Numbered from the stretch's first letter, positions 25,998 through 35,622 are shown. The stretch: DNA of 64,000 nt from Candidatus Obscuribacterales bacterium (GCA_019752635.1 JAIELX010000053.1:1-64000); one strand, 5' to 3'. Translations and numbers: made by a program. Notes: generated from the sequence alone by a model not told the origin.

Positions 25998-27620
25998 CTA
26001 TTTTGTCAATGCTATGCGGCTTTCCATGACGTTTGCGTAGAAGTCTTCGCCTTTGTCGTTTACAACTACAAAGGCAGGAAAATTCTCCACCTCAATACGC
26101 CACACAGCTTCCATGCCGAGTTCCGGATAATCCAGAACTTCAACCTTGCGAATGGAATCCTGCGCCAACCGGGCAGCAGCACCGCCGATAGTGCCCAAAT
26201 AGAACCCGCCCCAGCGACCGCATGCTTCCCGGACGTTCTTCGCGCGATTTCCCTTTGCCAGTGTCATTAAGCTGGCGCCTCGAGACATCAACATATCAGC
26301 ATAAGAGTCCATGCGACCGGCGGTGGTCGGACCGAACGATCCGGAAGCATAACCTGTAGGTGTCTTTGCAGGACCGGCGTAATAGATCGGATGCTGTTTG
26401 GTGTATTCGGGCAATTCTTCTCCGCGCTCGATTACTTCCTTCCACCGCGCATGGGCGATATCGCGAGCGACAATCAGCGTTCCATTCAGCATCAAACGCG
26501 TTCCCACAGGAGAACCGGACAACGACGCGCGGATCTCTTCCATCGGTCTATTAAGGTCGACACTGATGGTTTTCTCGCCAAGTTCTTCCGTGCCAATCTC
26601 CGGCAGATACTTTGCCGGGTCCGTCTCCAACTGCTCAAGCCAAATGCCCTGAGCATCAATTCGCGCGCGAATTTGGCGATCAGCGCTGCAGGAAACACCA
26701 ATGCCTATCGGCAAACTTGCTCCATGCCGAGGCAATCGGATCACCCGCACATCGTGACAGAAATACTTGCCACCAAACTGTGCGCCAATTCCCAAGTTTC
26801 GACTGATTTCCAAAACCTGTTCTTCCAGTGCCACATCCCTGAAGGCGCGGCCGCTCTTATCGCCCTCAGTCGGTAAGGTGTCCAGATAATGACAGCTGGC
26901 CATCTTCACGGTCTTCAGCGTCATTTCAGCTGACAATCCCCCGATCACTATCGCCAAGTGATACGGAGGACAGGCCGAAGTACCGAGCCCTGCGATTTTT
27001 TCGGTCAGCAGTTTAACCAGCGACTCCGGGTTCAGAACCGATTTCGTTTCTTGCAAAAGGTAAGTCTTATTTGCGGAACCACCACCTTTAGCGACAAACA
27101 AGAACTCGTATGCATCGCCGTGATCGGCATAGATATCGATTTGGGCCGGCAGATTGCTACCGGTGTTAGCTTCCTGGTAAACGGTGAGCGGCGCCATCTG
27201 GCTGTAACGAAGATTGCACTCGGAATAGGTCTGCTTCACCCCTGCACTTAGCAGCTCTTCGTCGTCTCCACCGGTCCAAACACGATCACCCTTGTGAGCT
27301 ACGACAATCGCCGTGCCCGTGTCCTGACACATGGGCAACGTTCCGCCTGCTGCGATGCTGGCATTTTTCAATAGCTCAAGCGCAACGAAGCGATCGTTAG
27401 GAGAGGATTCGGGATCATCCAGAATGCTTCTCAGCTTTGCCAGGTGTCCCGGACGCAAAAAATGAGCCACATCAGTGAACGCAGCTTTGGCAAGCTTTGT
27501 CAGAGCCTCCGGCTCAATTGCCAGCATCTTGCGATCACCCCAATTTTCAACAGACACATGCTCTTTAGTGAGAAGTCTGTAAGGAGTCTTGTCTTCTCCG
27601 AGTTGAAAAATGTTGCTCAT
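25998..27620 (-). CDS. fumA: Fumarate hydratase, class I (4Fe-4S)
   Basis: 541 residues from ATG 27620 (MSNIFQLGED). A 22-residue longer frame is not supported. It converts fumarate and malate in the TCA cycle in the cytoplasm. The iron-sulfur ligands are Cys98 (PMCQDTG), Cys217 (TSACPPY) and Cys311 (VSCSAD). Their spacing (119 and 94 residues) equals that of the E. coli enzyme. The C-terminal domain contains GPTTAGRMDSY and ends with the usual VVNDKGEDFY region. The two halves are fused, as in FumA/FumB. It is convergent with the LRR-TPR gene and lies alone. Confidence 0.95.
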   Translation of the reverse strand: MSNIFQLGEDKTPYRLLTKEHVSVENWGDRKMLAIEPEALTKLAKAAFTDVAHFLRPGHLAKLRSILDDPESSPNDRFVALELLKNASIAAGGTLPMCQDTGTAIVVAHKGDRVWTGGDDEELLSAGVKQTYSECNLRYSQMAPLTVYQEANTGSNLPAQIDIYADHGDAYEFLFVAKGGGSANKTYLLQETKSVLNPESLVKLLTEKIAGLGTSACPPYHLAIVIGGLSAEMTLKTVKMASCHYLDTLPTEGDKSGRAFRDVALEEQVLEISRNLGIGAQFGGKYFCHDVRVIRLPRHGASLPIGIGVSCSADRQIRARIDAQGIWLEQLETDPAKYLPEIGTEELGEKTISVDLNRPMEEIRASLSGSPVGTRLMLNGTLIVARDIAHARWKEVIERGEELPEYTKQHPIYYAGPAKTPTGYASGSFGPTTAGRMDSYADMLMSRGASLMTLAKGNRAKNVREACGRWGGFYLGTIGGAAARLAQDSIRKVEVLDYPELGMEAVWRIEVENFPAFVVVNDKGEDFYANVMESRIALTK

Positions 27621-27970
27621 ATCGCTAATCAAGACCTTGGTAGAGAGTGGAATAGAGGAATACAAGAAAGGCGCGACTCTGCACACGCACGTTCATCATA
27701 TTCTAACGCCTCACAGGGTCAAGCGAACGCCGTACAACTGCCGAAGTAGGGATGTTTACGAATCCGGACGAACAAAGTAGCGTAAGATAATTTTAGAGTT
27801 TCCCCGGCTATCGAACGAGTTGTCATTGAAGAAGGGCATTGCACTGCCTCCTAATCTCAGTTCAAACCACAGGGCGCCATCAATAGTGGTATCACACCGA
27901 CTAAGCGATGAAGTTTTATCCAAGTCCACGGACCCTTGTCTGGTGTATCATCATCTAGTCTCATTTACGT
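27621..27970. promoter_or_regulatory. Divergent region fumA / flavoprotein
   Basis: 350 bases between divergent starts. Promoters of both genes should be here. AT-rich stretches at 27780-27800 and 27955-27970 are seen, but no consensus promoter or operator can be claimed. Confidence 0.3.
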
Positions 27971-29467
27971 ATGCGGCGGATGAATCAAGTGAACACAACG
28001 AGGCGTGATTTTCTCAAGGCGCTGGCAGGGGTGGTTGCCGCTGGTCTGACCGGCACCTATCGCGCAGACGGCGCCGAAATCGAGAACGGCAAGTTCACCT
28101 CCACTAAACCGAAGGTGCTGCCCTGGGCGGGCGATAACTACACTTTGGGACACCGCCTTAGAGATGGCGATATTCCCAAGGCACCGGACAAAGCAGATCG
28201 AACAGCAGACTTTGTCATCGTTGGCGGTGGCATGGCCGGATTGGCGGCTGGTCACTTTCTGAAGGATAAAGACTTCGTCCTCCTCGAACAATATAGCGAA
28301 ACGGGCGGCACTTCCAGCGGCGGCAGTTACCGCGGCATCGATTTCTCCAGAGGGGCAGTATGCACCGACCGCCCCTACGGGCTTAAGGCAGATTTATTCA
28401 CGGAGCTCGGGCTGAAACCTACTGTCATTTCCGCCGAAGAAACAGCGTGGCACTGCTACGGACAATGGCACAAGGACATTAGAGGTAACGACCGCTTCCA
28501 CAGAGAACTAACCAGACTGCAAGGCGAAATCAATTCTGCAAGGAAAGACATAAACCTGGCAGATTCGACTTTCTCCCAGTTCCTAAGCGGCTATGACAGA
28601 GAATTTCTCAATCTGTTAGACAACACGGCTAAAGCATTTTTTTGCTCGGGCACACAGGGAGTTTCTGCCGGCGCCGGTTTTTTCATGGTCCGCGCCCTGA
28701 CTTCCGACAGCTATGTCTGCGATGGCGGCAACTCCGGCATCGCTCGCGCCCTTAAGTCATCGATCACGGGCAGCGGACCGAATCGCTGCGCCACGGACTG
28801 CTTCGTATGGTCAGTGGAACGGAAGGACAACGGAGCATCGGTTGTCTACAGCGATTCCAGCGGCATGCACCGGATCGATTGCAAGCACGCTGTTGTCGCT
28901 ACACCGCCAATGGTTGCCCTTCGTATAATCCCCGAGCTTCCGGCACAATTGAAAGTTGCGTTCGCTCAATTGGAATACGGCGCTTTTGTGGTGGCAAACA
29001 TCTGCATGCCCGAAAAAATCCTTCAGTCTCCCTATCAGAGCTTCGCGGACGCACCGCATCCGCTGACGCAGCTAATACTGGCCGAAGCACCCTACATTGC
29101 CAGCGGCAGGTATAAACCCGAGATGGGTTCCGTTCTTACGGTTTACTACCCGTATTCCTACGGAGCAGCCGGTCGCGCGCAAGTGATGGCGCTGAATAAA
29201 GATAAACTCGCAGCAGCCTTGATTAATGAATTGTCGGCATTGATGGCACCAATCAAAAATCACGTCGAGCAGGTCGAAATTACTCGCTGGGGTCACGCAG
29301 TCATCGTTCCACGCCCGGGACTCTCATCACTAATGAACAAATCGAATCAATACACCACCGAGTGGATGACATTCGCGCACAGCAGCGCCGGCGGAGGTCA
29401 ATCTCTTGAGGGTGCAATCAGCGCCGCTCGCAATGCGGCCGATGCATGCCTGCGCAAACTAGCCTAG
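27971..29467 (+). CDS. Tat-exported FAD-dependent amine-oxidase-like protein
   Basis: 498 residues. A twin-arginine signal TTRRDFLKALAG lies at residues 9-20, so the folded flavoprotein should be exported. The FAD dinucleotide-binding motif is VIVGGGMAGLAAGHFL (82-97) with the acidic end of the second strand in LLEQYSETGGTSSGG. The C-terminal FAD contact is in AHSSAGGGQSLEGAI. Overall layout is that of the NAD(P)-binding/amine-oxidase flavoprotein superfamily. The substrate is unknown. There is no clear RBS, and ATG 27980 is an alternative start. It ends one base before the convergent NERD gene. Confidence 0.82.
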   Translation: MRRMNQVNTTRRDFLKALAGVVAAGLTGTYRADGAEIENGKFTSTKPKVLPWAGDNYTLGHRLRDGDIPKAPDKADRTADFVIVGGGMAGLAAGHFLKDKDFVLLEQYSETGGTSSGGSYRGIDFSRGAVCTDRPYGLKADLFTELGLKPTVISAEETAWHCYGQWHKDIRGNDRFHRELTRLQGEINSARKDINLADSTFSQFLSGYDREFLNLLDNTAKAFFCSGTQGVSAGAGFFMVRALTSDSYVCDGGNSGIARALKSSITGSGPNRCATDCFVWSVERKDNGASVVYSDSSGMHRIDCKHAVVATPPMVALRIIPELPAQLKVAFAQLEYGAFVVANICMPEKILQSPYQSFADAPHPLTQLILAEAPYIASGRYKPEMGSVLTVYYPYSYGAAGRAQVMALNKDKLAAALINELSALMAPIKNHVEQVEITRWGHAVIVPRPGLSSLMNKSNQYTTEWMTFAHSSAGGGQSLEGAISAARNAADACLRKLA

Positions 29468-29468
29468 C

Positions 29469-30110
29469 TCATACCGAAGAATCGCTCTCTGATTCGCGCA
29501 AGAAATCGATCAGCTGAGATTTCTCCAAAAGCACGACATTTCCGATTCGGTTCTTCGTTCGAGGTAACTTGGCTCTGGTGAATACCAGAACAGGAGTTAC
29601 GCTCATGCAGAATCGGTTCTGCAAAACTACGCTCTGCTCTGTCACTTGCAAAACAAAATTTTTCTCGAAAGCCTTTGTACGCCGGCCCTGCCTGCGTACA
29701 AGCTCTGTCCCATCGAAGGTAATCTTGCCTGCGTGCCCCTTTACCTCAAGCACGAAGGCACGATTTGTCGGCGACCGAAGAAAGAAATCAGCATCGCCAC
29801 ACCCGGAAAGTGGAACATTTGCCTGAACATTCCAACCTCTCGGCAAATCTTTCAAAACCCTTGCAATTAGGTCCTCAGCCTCGACACCGCTGCGGGCCTT
29901 TTCGAACTCAATCAATGATGATTCGTACCGGAGAAACGAGAAACGACTAAGAATAAGGCAGACTATCACCACAAGCCAGTTGAAGGCACGAAAGCCGAAC
30001 CACACTAGCGCCGGCGCAAGGCAGAAGAAGCCCGAGAGGAAGAGTAGCCCTATGGTGCGAAGCCGGCTGATTGCCAGTAACCTTTGCGGATGAGTCCTGA
30101 TCTTGAACAT
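29469..30110 (-). CDS. NERD-domain (nuclease-related) membrane protein
   Basis: 213 residues from ATG 30110, which has AAGGA nine bases upstream. A longer frame to 30200 would run into the terminator of the preceding gene and is rejected. Two adjacent membrane helices occupy about residues 18-60. The NERD domain follows at 75-190, with GVEAEDLIARVL, the strand GDADFFLR and the signature VLEVKGHAGKI that carries the endonuclease-like E-x-K. NERD proteins are thought to act on nucleic acids, but a biochemical role is mostly unproven. It is transcribed after the ferritin-like gene and separated from it by a strong terminator. Confidence 0.8.
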   Translation of the reverse strand: MFKIRTHPQRLLAISRLRTIGLLFLSGFFCLAPALVWFGFRAFNWLVVIVCLILSRFSFLRYESSLIEFEKARSGVEAEDLIARVLKDLPRGWNVQANVPLSGCGDADFFLRSPTNRAFVLEVKGHAGKITFDGTELVRRQGRRTKAFEKNFVLQVTEQSVVLQNRFCMSVTPVLVFTRAKLPRTKNRIGNVVLLEKSQLIDFLRESESDSSV

Positions 30111-30140
30111 TCTCGGTTTCCTTGCATCATTAATGCCCAA

Positions 30141-30171
30141 AAGCAGCAAGGCAGAAACTGCCTTGCTGCTT
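30141..30171 (-). terminator. Rho-independent terminator
   Basis: A perfect 14-bp stem AAGCAGCAAGGCAG / CTGCCTTGCTGCTT with a 3-base loop. Read on the minus strand it ends in GCTTTTGG, a short U-tract. It lies 57 bases past the stop of the ferritin-like gene and just before the NERD gene RBS. Confidence 0.88.
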
Positions 30172-30227
30172 GTTCGCTTCAGGACAACGCAAGAACTCAA
30201 TTCAAGCCGCGCTACCCCCGAGCGTCA

Positions 30228-30746
30228 TTAGGACATCATTTTTTTCAATGTACTGATCGCGTCGTGACTGCGACGTTGCTCCGGCAACAACTCATTTTGA
30301 ATCATAGATGCTGTGGAACCGGTCGTTTTCGCCAATGCGTTCTCATAGTCTTTGAGGCCCTTGTCCTCTCCCTCTTCCAAAGCAGCGATAGCGGCCTTGT
30401 TACCGAACAACGTCGCGCCGCCTTCTATTAGTTTAGCAACAGCTCCCCAAGCGCCAGCACCGGTAGCCGGCTCTCCGCCGAGATCAAGCACCTTCTGAGT
30501 CAACTTGCGCGAACGCATTTCATGCGACATTCGTGCATTTTGCAGCACGGAATATAGATCCGGATGCGCTTCTACCCTCTTCATGGCTTGCGCGTATGTA
30601 TCAAGAGCAGATAACTCCCCTTTCAACAGAGAGTTCAACTCCTTAGCCTCGCCCTCGCAACAGGGCTGATTGAGCGAGGTTGCGCGTTGTGGTTGCAATC
30701 CTGGTTCTAGAGGATTGAAATTCGGATTAGGACTTTGCATGCTCAT
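30228..30746 (-). CDS. Ferritin-like DUF2383 domain protein
   Basis: 172 residues. A disordered Asn/Pro/Gln-rich N-terminus of about 30 residues is followed by a four-helix-bundle region: LNSLLKGELSALDTYAQAM, NARMSHEMRSRKLTQKVLDLGG, AAIAALEEGEDKGLKDYENAL and PEQRRSHDAISTLKKM. The spaced Glu and His residues fit the ferritin-like DUF2383/PA2169 family, often linked to stress. Metal binding is inferred. It is divergent from the downstream hydrolase gene and ends at a strong terminator. Confidence 0.8.
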   Translation of the reverse strand: MSMQSPNPNFNPLEPGLQPQRATSLNQPCCEGEAKELNSLLKGELSALDTYAQAMKRVEAHPDLYSVLQNARMSHEMRSRKLTQKVLDLGGEPATGAGAWGAVAKLIEGGATLFGNKAAIAALEEGEDKGLKDYENALAKTTGSTASMIQNELLPEQRRSHDAISTLKKMMS

Positions 30747-30992
30747 AGTGGCTTCTCCTTGGCAGGACTGAGTCTGAAGTTATTGACGAACAGCGCACAC
30801 GGATGGCGTGCGTACAATTAACCGATCTGTGCGTCGGAGCGGCCGTACAACTGCGACAACATTGTGAGCCGTCTATGCATTCGTTGACTGAAGTCATTGA
30901 AATTGAAGATCGGCACAATACTTTTTTTCTGTACGTCGTTTAAACCACTGAAGCTCATCACTACCGGTTCCACACATTGGGAGGAAGACCCC

Positions 30993-32600
30993 GTGCGCTC
31001 GAAAATTATCTGCATACATCTGATCGGACTTCTCTCCGCCAGCTTCGCTTGGAACCAGTCTCCGGCCGCCCCGGGAGACATGATGCCCGGGATGGAATCG
31101 AAGACTCAACAGGAGCTCTCGACAGAACCGATTAAACGAATTCCCGAAGAAGGGGCATCGGATCAGAAGTTGCGCAACCCCGGGTTCAGCCCCTATCCCG
31201 GCTTTAAAGCGTGGATTGGCAAAAACACGAAACCTTGGTGCGCAGTGCTGTGTTTGCATGGACTTACGCTGCATAAGGACTCTTACGCTCGCTTAGCTAA
31301 CCGGCTCTCAAGTACCGGTATCGCTACTTACGCCATGGACACTCGCGGGTTCGGCGACTTCCGCAAGATAGCGGGCAAAGACCGAATTGACTTTAATGGC
31401 ACGTTTGCCGACGTTCGCCAGAATCTTCTTTACATTCGAAAAGCACATCCAGATCTGCCTGTGTTTTTGGTCGGAGAATCAATGGGTGGAGCCCTGGCGC
31501 TGCAGTCCGCGGCAAAGAATCCAGAGCTTGTCGACGGGGTCCTTTCTTCGGTGCCTCACGCAAACGCCCGCGGGGGAACAATTCTAAAGGCCGTCTTGAT
31601 CGGACTGAAGGCAGTGGTCAAAGGTCCAAATACCGAAATAGACATCGAACAATTGGCTCGCGGCATAACGGAAAAGCCCAAGCTGGAAAGAAAGATCGTC
31701 GACGATCCTCAAGTGCGGACTAAGCTCACTATTGCAGAGCTGTTTCGCGTTAAGAAGATGATGAAAGATAATAAAAAGTTCGCACCATCCGTCACAGTTC
31801 AGCCCCTGGTGATCGTTCAGGGATGGCGAGACAAGTTGATGAAGCCAAAAGATTCGATCGATATCATGAACAAAGTGGGCACGCCGAACAAAGACCTAGT
31901 AGTGGTCGGTCAATCGGAACACTTGATTCTGGAAGAGGGACAGTACACCGATTATGTTCTGGATGCGCTGTTAAGCTGGTTCGACAAACGCAGTCCGCAG
32001 TCACCGATCAAAACACCATCCGAACTTCTGCATCCGGAAGAAGTGGTTCACCACCACAAACCCGACGAAGAAGTGTTTCGCTTGCTGCGATCAGCACAGA
32101 ACTACGCTAGAACCAACGATTGGGCGAAAGCGGCCGAGCTTCGCGATAGAGCAATCGACCTGGCGGCCAAAGACCGCACACCGCAAGAGCTGGCTACCTG
32201 GTTCAACTCCTTGCCACCACAACTAGTGGCACCATTGGTTGGACCGGGGACTGAACAACTATTGGTCCGCTCCGGGCTCAACATTTCGCCAACCTTGAAC
32301 GGCACCCCTGTGATGGTTCTTTTTACCGACAGCAGAGTTACGGATAAGAAACTAGTTTTCCAGAAGAAACTGTCTGACACGTATTGCACCAAAGCAAACA
32401 TTGTTTCCGTGGACATTGCGACGGAAGAGGGCGCGATGACGGCAAAGACCTACGGAGTCCTGTCGGCACCGTCGGTCCTCTTGCTCGACAAAAACCGCAT
32501 GGTGCAAGACTGCCGGGTTTCTCGATCGGAGAAAGAGCTAAAGGCCATTCTGAACCGCGCCGCTGTCGCCGTGGCAACAGGACAATTCATTCAGCTCTAA
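30993..32600 (+). CDS. Exported lysophospholipase-like hydrolase fused to thioredoxin-like domain
   Basis: 535 residues from GTG 30993, chosen because GGGAGGAAG lies just upstream and gives a signal peptide (MRSKIICIHLIGLLSASFAW). The alpha/beta hydrolase domain (about 60-345) has CLHGLTLHK, the nucleophile motif GESMGG (Ser163), an acidic residue in VQGWRDKLMK and His in VGQSEHLILEEG, as in monoacylglycerol lipases. A helical linker (365-410) is followed by a thioredoxin-like fold (about 430-535) with VMVLFTDSR and a cis-Pro-type YGVLSAPSVLLLDKN. It lacks a CxxC pair, so redox activity is unlikely. It probably works in the envelope on lipids. Confidence 0.82.
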   Translation: MRSKIICIHLIGLLSASFAWNQSPAAPGDMMPGMESKTQQELSTEPIKRIPEEGASDQKLRNPGFSPYPGFKAWIGKNTKPWCAVLCLHGLTLHKDSYARLANRLSSTGIATYAMDTRGFGDFRKIAGKDRIDFNGTFADVRQNLLYIRKAHPDLPVFLVGESMGGALALQSAAKNPELVDGVLSSVPHANARGGTILKAVLIGLKAVVKGPNTEIDIEQLARGITEKPKLERKIVDDPQVRTKLTIAELFRVKKMMKDNKKFAPSVTVQPLVIVQGWRDKLMKPKDSIDIMNKVGTPNKDLVVVGQSEHLILEEGQYTDYVLDALLSWFDKRSPQSPIKTPSELLHPEEVVHHHKPDEEVFRLLRSAQNYARTNDWAKAAELRDRAIDLAAKDRTPQELATWFNSLPPQLVAPLVGPGTEQLLVRSGLNISPTLNGTPVMVLFTDSRVTDKKLVFQKKLSDTYCTKANIVSVDIATEEGAMTAKTYGVLSAPSVLLLDKNRMVQDCRVSRSEKELKAILNRAAVAVATGQFIQL

Positions 32601-32624
32601 CCGGCAACGAATAAAGCATAGCGC

Positions 32625-33032
32625 TTATCGACTGGATTTTTCGGTCGTGCCGGAAGCGCCGGCTGTTTCGGTCGCAGCAGTGCTACGAGCGCTTTCCATC
32701 CCTTCCTGGAACTTTTTCATAAACTCGGGATTTGCAAAAGCGCCACCCACATACAGACCGACAGCGAGCAGACTAATCAAAAACGGGGCTGCGGCTCGAT
32801 TCCAATTCATACAAACAAACACTAGTGAAGCGAAAGGTACAAAAAGATAGGCGAGTCCCCACAGAATGTGCTTTTGAAATGCCAGTACTATTAACCAAAT
32901 TCCTGACCCCAACAGCAGCAAGGCACCGACGCCTATCATTATCCAAGACAAAATTTCCAAAACCGCACCCTCCCACTGGTTAATGATACTTATACCCAGC
33001 GGCGATTCTTTCACCGTTCTCAAATAGGACAT
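32625..33032 (-). CDS. Small membrane protein of unknown function
   Basis: 135 residues with three hydrophobic segments (about 27-50, 55-75 and 82-100) and a polar Ser/Thr/Ala-rich tail containing FMKKFQEGMESARS. The first 24 residues are less certain. GGGAGGG spaces well to an internal TTG at 32960, which would start just before the first membrane helix. No family is recognised. It is convergent with the hydrolase gene. Confidence 0.62.
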   Translation of the reverse strand: MSYLRTVKESPLGISIINQWEGAVLEILSWIMIGVGALLLLGSGIWLIVLAFQKHILWGLAYLFVPFASLVFVCMNWNRAAAPFLISLLAVGLYVGGAFANPEFMKKFQEGMESARSTAATETAGASGTTEKSSR

Positions 33033-33064
33033 AATGAACCGAAAGTTGAGTAGGTATCCAGACG

Positions 33065-33343
33065 CTAGTTCAGGTGCCCCCCCTCACTCCCGATGGTCAA
33101 CCGGGACAGGAACGGCTTCGTTTTGAAAAAACAAGTCGGACGGTAGTTTCTATCCGCCAATCCGACGAGGAGCGCGTACACTCGATCCTGCCAGCCTTCC
33201 GCCGCTTCCAGCGGCGACATCCCGCCGCCATCGCTTGTCAGAGCTCGTTTAACGAGCTGGATCGCTCGGGTCTCATCGCCCTCTTGCCAGCATATCTGAG
33301 CAAGGCATAACAACAAATCCATTCTTGAAATTTCCACGTGCAA
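33065..33343 (-). pseudogene. Probable remnant of a TPR-type gene
   Basis: A 92-codon frame containing a TPR-like pair of helices (LLLCLAQICWQEGDETRAIQLVKRAL) followed by GGGMSPLEAAEGWQDRVYALL. It begins with weak TTG/ATG candidates and no RBS. The frame is open only about 30 bases further upstream. At 33490-33535 another minus-strand frame reads WKHALDLATVISP, also TPR-like, before a stop. This looks like a decayed helical-repeat gene, but a genuine small protein starting at ATG 33322 cannot be excluded. Confidence 0.35.
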
Positions 33344-34066
33344 AGCCTCGTACCAATTTTCCCGCTCACGTCAGCGGCTCAGGAAGCCACTCTTGCGCTC
33401 ATCCGAGAGACAAATCGGGCGGGCATTATTTGCGCGCCGTCTCTGCCTAGGATCCCGTTAATTACATCCAACTCAATCGGGCTTGAAAGTGAGCTTCATG
33501 GGCTGATTACCGTTGCCAAATCCAGTGCATGTTTCCAAGTTAGAATCTTCCAGTGACTCCTGTGTGAACAACGACGTCCGCCGAATAGCGGATTCTAGCC
33601 CTCCAATATTGCGATCGCGTTTCAGCGATCCATGACACTGCTACCGGATACGCTGCACCGCGCGACAGTTTGAAGCGGTATCGACGTTGAACCCGTAAAA
33701 GCGTGAAACACCGGACTAATAGCGCAGCGCCTCTGCGAGTCTGATATCCATCAGAAAGAAGATTGCCAGACCTCAGCAAGGTCACTTTCGATAGCACCAC
33801 AATTTAAACAATCTGATTGACCTGCGATCTTGATGATGTTTTGATAGTTCTGCAACAGCAGATCAAAAGTCCATTCGAGTTGTACTTGACAGCAAAGTTC
33901 ATTCACTTACATCCACGATTCAGCAAAAGGCACCAGTTGTCATGAGGCGCCAGGGTCGCCAGCAGTGCGCTTATAGCGATAATCGGTGAAACAGGATTGA
34001 GAAGCGTTCCAAGCGGGCATATACAACTCGGTTTCCCAAATCCTATGCATCAGTCGGGGCAGAGCG
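33344..34066. other. Long gap with no intact gene
   Basis: 723 bases with only short, compositionally odd frames. The left part (33344-33600) may hold the decayed upstream portion of the TPR remnant. The right part (33800-34050) is AT-richer and must contain the promoter for the gene at 34067, but no consensus is clear. Confidence 0.4.
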
Positions 34067-34783
34067 ATGGCAAATAATACAGGTACTGAAGAACGGCTCG
34101 ACAACAACGCGCCAGAAGCACAACAAGAGAACACGGTTGAGAATAACGACGGTTTACAACCCCTCGACGGTGACGAAATTGCTGCGGTTACTGCGCATAT
34201 GTTCCGAGGCTTGATGGACCAGATCCAATACGCAGCTACCGCAGTTGCCAAAGGTGAGGCTCCCAGACTCCAGCCGGCGCCATCTCCCATGCGTCATAAG
34301 GAAGAGATTGATCCTCGCAATTTATATAGAGATTTGCCGATCTGGATTCAACGTGCATACGAAACAGAAGAAGCAACGGAAGATCTCACAACCAACACTA
34401 ATGTTCTCGAGTGGTTGGATAGAAAGTCTTGCAAACGTAAAGAGTATTACGACGAATTCGGTGTATTGGAGCAGTTAACAGGATTCTACGCTGACCTTGG
34501 CCGATTCGACCTCGGAATCAAAGCGGCGGAGAAAGCACTGGCGATCACAAACCTGCACAGACAGGGAGACCCGGAGGTCATTTCCGATCTAAATTGGAAC
34601 CTTGCACAACTCAATGCGGCCAATGAAGACATGGAGCGAGCAGAGCGTTGGTTGACAAAGTGCGTGCTGCTAGTCGAACCTGGAGCAGACTCAGACTCTG
34701 AAACCTACCGCGGTCTGCTTGCGCAATTGAAAGAAACCTTCGAAAACGCGCGCACAATGCGGGCGGAATCAGAGGGGCAATAG
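34067..34783 (+). CDS. Cytoplasmic TPR-like protein of unknown function
   Basis: 238 residues, no signal peptide, very acidic Asn/Glu-rich N-terminus (1-40). Helical repeats follow: VLEQLTGFYADLGRFDLGIKA and LNWNLAQLNAANEDMERAERWL are TPR-like helix pairs in the last 110 residues. CGGGGCAGAGCG precedes the ATG. It is probably a scaffold or adaptor. It stands alone with its own terminator 87 bases after the stop. Antisense frames over its start are shadows. Confidence 0.72.
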   Translation: MANNTGTEERLDNNAPEAQQENTVENNDGLQPLDGDEIAAVTAHMFRGLMDQIQYAATAVAKGEAPRLQPAPSPMRHKEEIDPRNLYRDLPIWIQRAYETEEATEDLTTNTNVLEWLDRKSCKRKEYYDEFGVLEQLTGFYADLGRFDLGIKAAEKALAITNLHRQGDPEVISDLNWNLAQLNAANEDMERAERWLTKCVLLVEPGADSDSETYRGLLAQLKETFENARTMRAESEGQ

Positions 34784-34869
34784 CTCGTTAAGCGTGTACA
34801 AGTAAAGTATCAAGGATGGAGAAGCGCTTACGAGCGCCCTCCGCAAGAGTCAGTGTTGCTGCCTCTTCA

Positions 34870-34904
34870 AGCGTGCCGACGTTGCTGCCGTCGGCACGCT
34901 TTTT
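34870..34904 (+). terminator. Rho-independent terminator
   Basis: A perfect 12-bp stem AGCGTGCCGACG / CGTCGGCACGCT with a 7-base loop, immediately followed by TTTT on the plus strand. It ends the transcript of the TPR-like gene. Confidence 0.9.
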
Positions 34905-35031
34905 ATGTTACCGACCGGCAGCCGGAGCGAAGGCGGCTATGAACAAGCGCAGCTTGCACGGCGGTTTAACGCCGCATGAGCGACGCGTCGGTGTCTACGC
35001 GCTCCGGCTCGCAGAAGCGGCTGTAGTTAGA

Positions 35032-35580
35032 TCAAATCCGCGCGAACAGATCGGGATACATTGTCACCAAGCCCTGTTCATCGACCTCGATCACTCGCTT
35101 AAAATCAGTGTCAACAGACTCGAACCGGTAACGTCCGGTCGACAGACAAGAATATCTTTGCGGATCGGCCATGACACTGTGTTCGGGATAGACGACATAG
35201 GCAGTGACGATGTCCGCGGACTGCCCCGGCGCAAGCCGCAGGCGCCGGATCGGCAGCGTATTGGTAAAGGGACTGATTGCAAGATCAATATCGGTGGCGC
35301 CGGCTAACTCTGGTAGCTCTTCTGCACCGTTTGTCCATCGTCCATTTTGATCACGGTGCAAAATTAGCTCACTGCTTTCTTTGCCCAAAACCTCGGAGCG
35401 AAACTGCCGAACTGTCCAATCCTTATTGCACACCAGTCGATAACGAACGCCAAATGAATCAGCACCACCCTCGCTCAGATAAATTGAATCGGCAGTAATA
35501 CAGTCATCATCCTCCTGCAGGACTAGATGCTCACGCGCGTTTAACTGCAATCCTTGCCAGCGAATCACGGTGGCTGCCAC
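35032..35580 (-). CDS. Putative glycolipid-binding domain protein (PF06475-like)
   Basis: 182 residues from GTG 35580, where GGAGG lies seven bases upstream. ATG 35598 is also in frame. The domain fills the protein: an N-terminal IRWQGLQLNAREHLVL strand, YRLVCNKDWTVRQFR, and the family signature DLAISPFTNTLPIRRLRL near residues 105-122, with a Tyr-rich C-terminus. The family was named for predicted glycolipid binding, and direct evidence is limited. There is no signal peptide. It lies 43 bases downstream of tyrS on the same strand and is probably read through from it. Confidence 0.8.
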   Translation of the reverse strand: MAATVIRWQGLQLNAREHLVLQEDDDCITADSIYLSEGGADSFGVRYRLVCNKDWTVRQFRSEVLGKESSELILHRDQNGRWTNGAEELPELAGATDIDLAISPFTNTLPIRRLRLAPGQSADIVTAYVVYPEHSVMADPQRYSCLSTGRYRFESVDTDFKRVIEVDEQGLVTMYPDLFARI

Positions 35581-35622
35581 CCTAAGACCTCCATTCACCT
35601 GCTAGCGACAAACTGCGCGCGA

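Noticed and set aside
33540..33800. 86-codon minus frame
   Set aside because: Arg/Val-rich, without RBS or homology pattern. Kept only as part of the gap description.
34816..35307. 163-codon plus frame after the TPR-like gene
   Set aside because: It runs through a strong terminator and antisense to the glycolipid-binding-domain gene.
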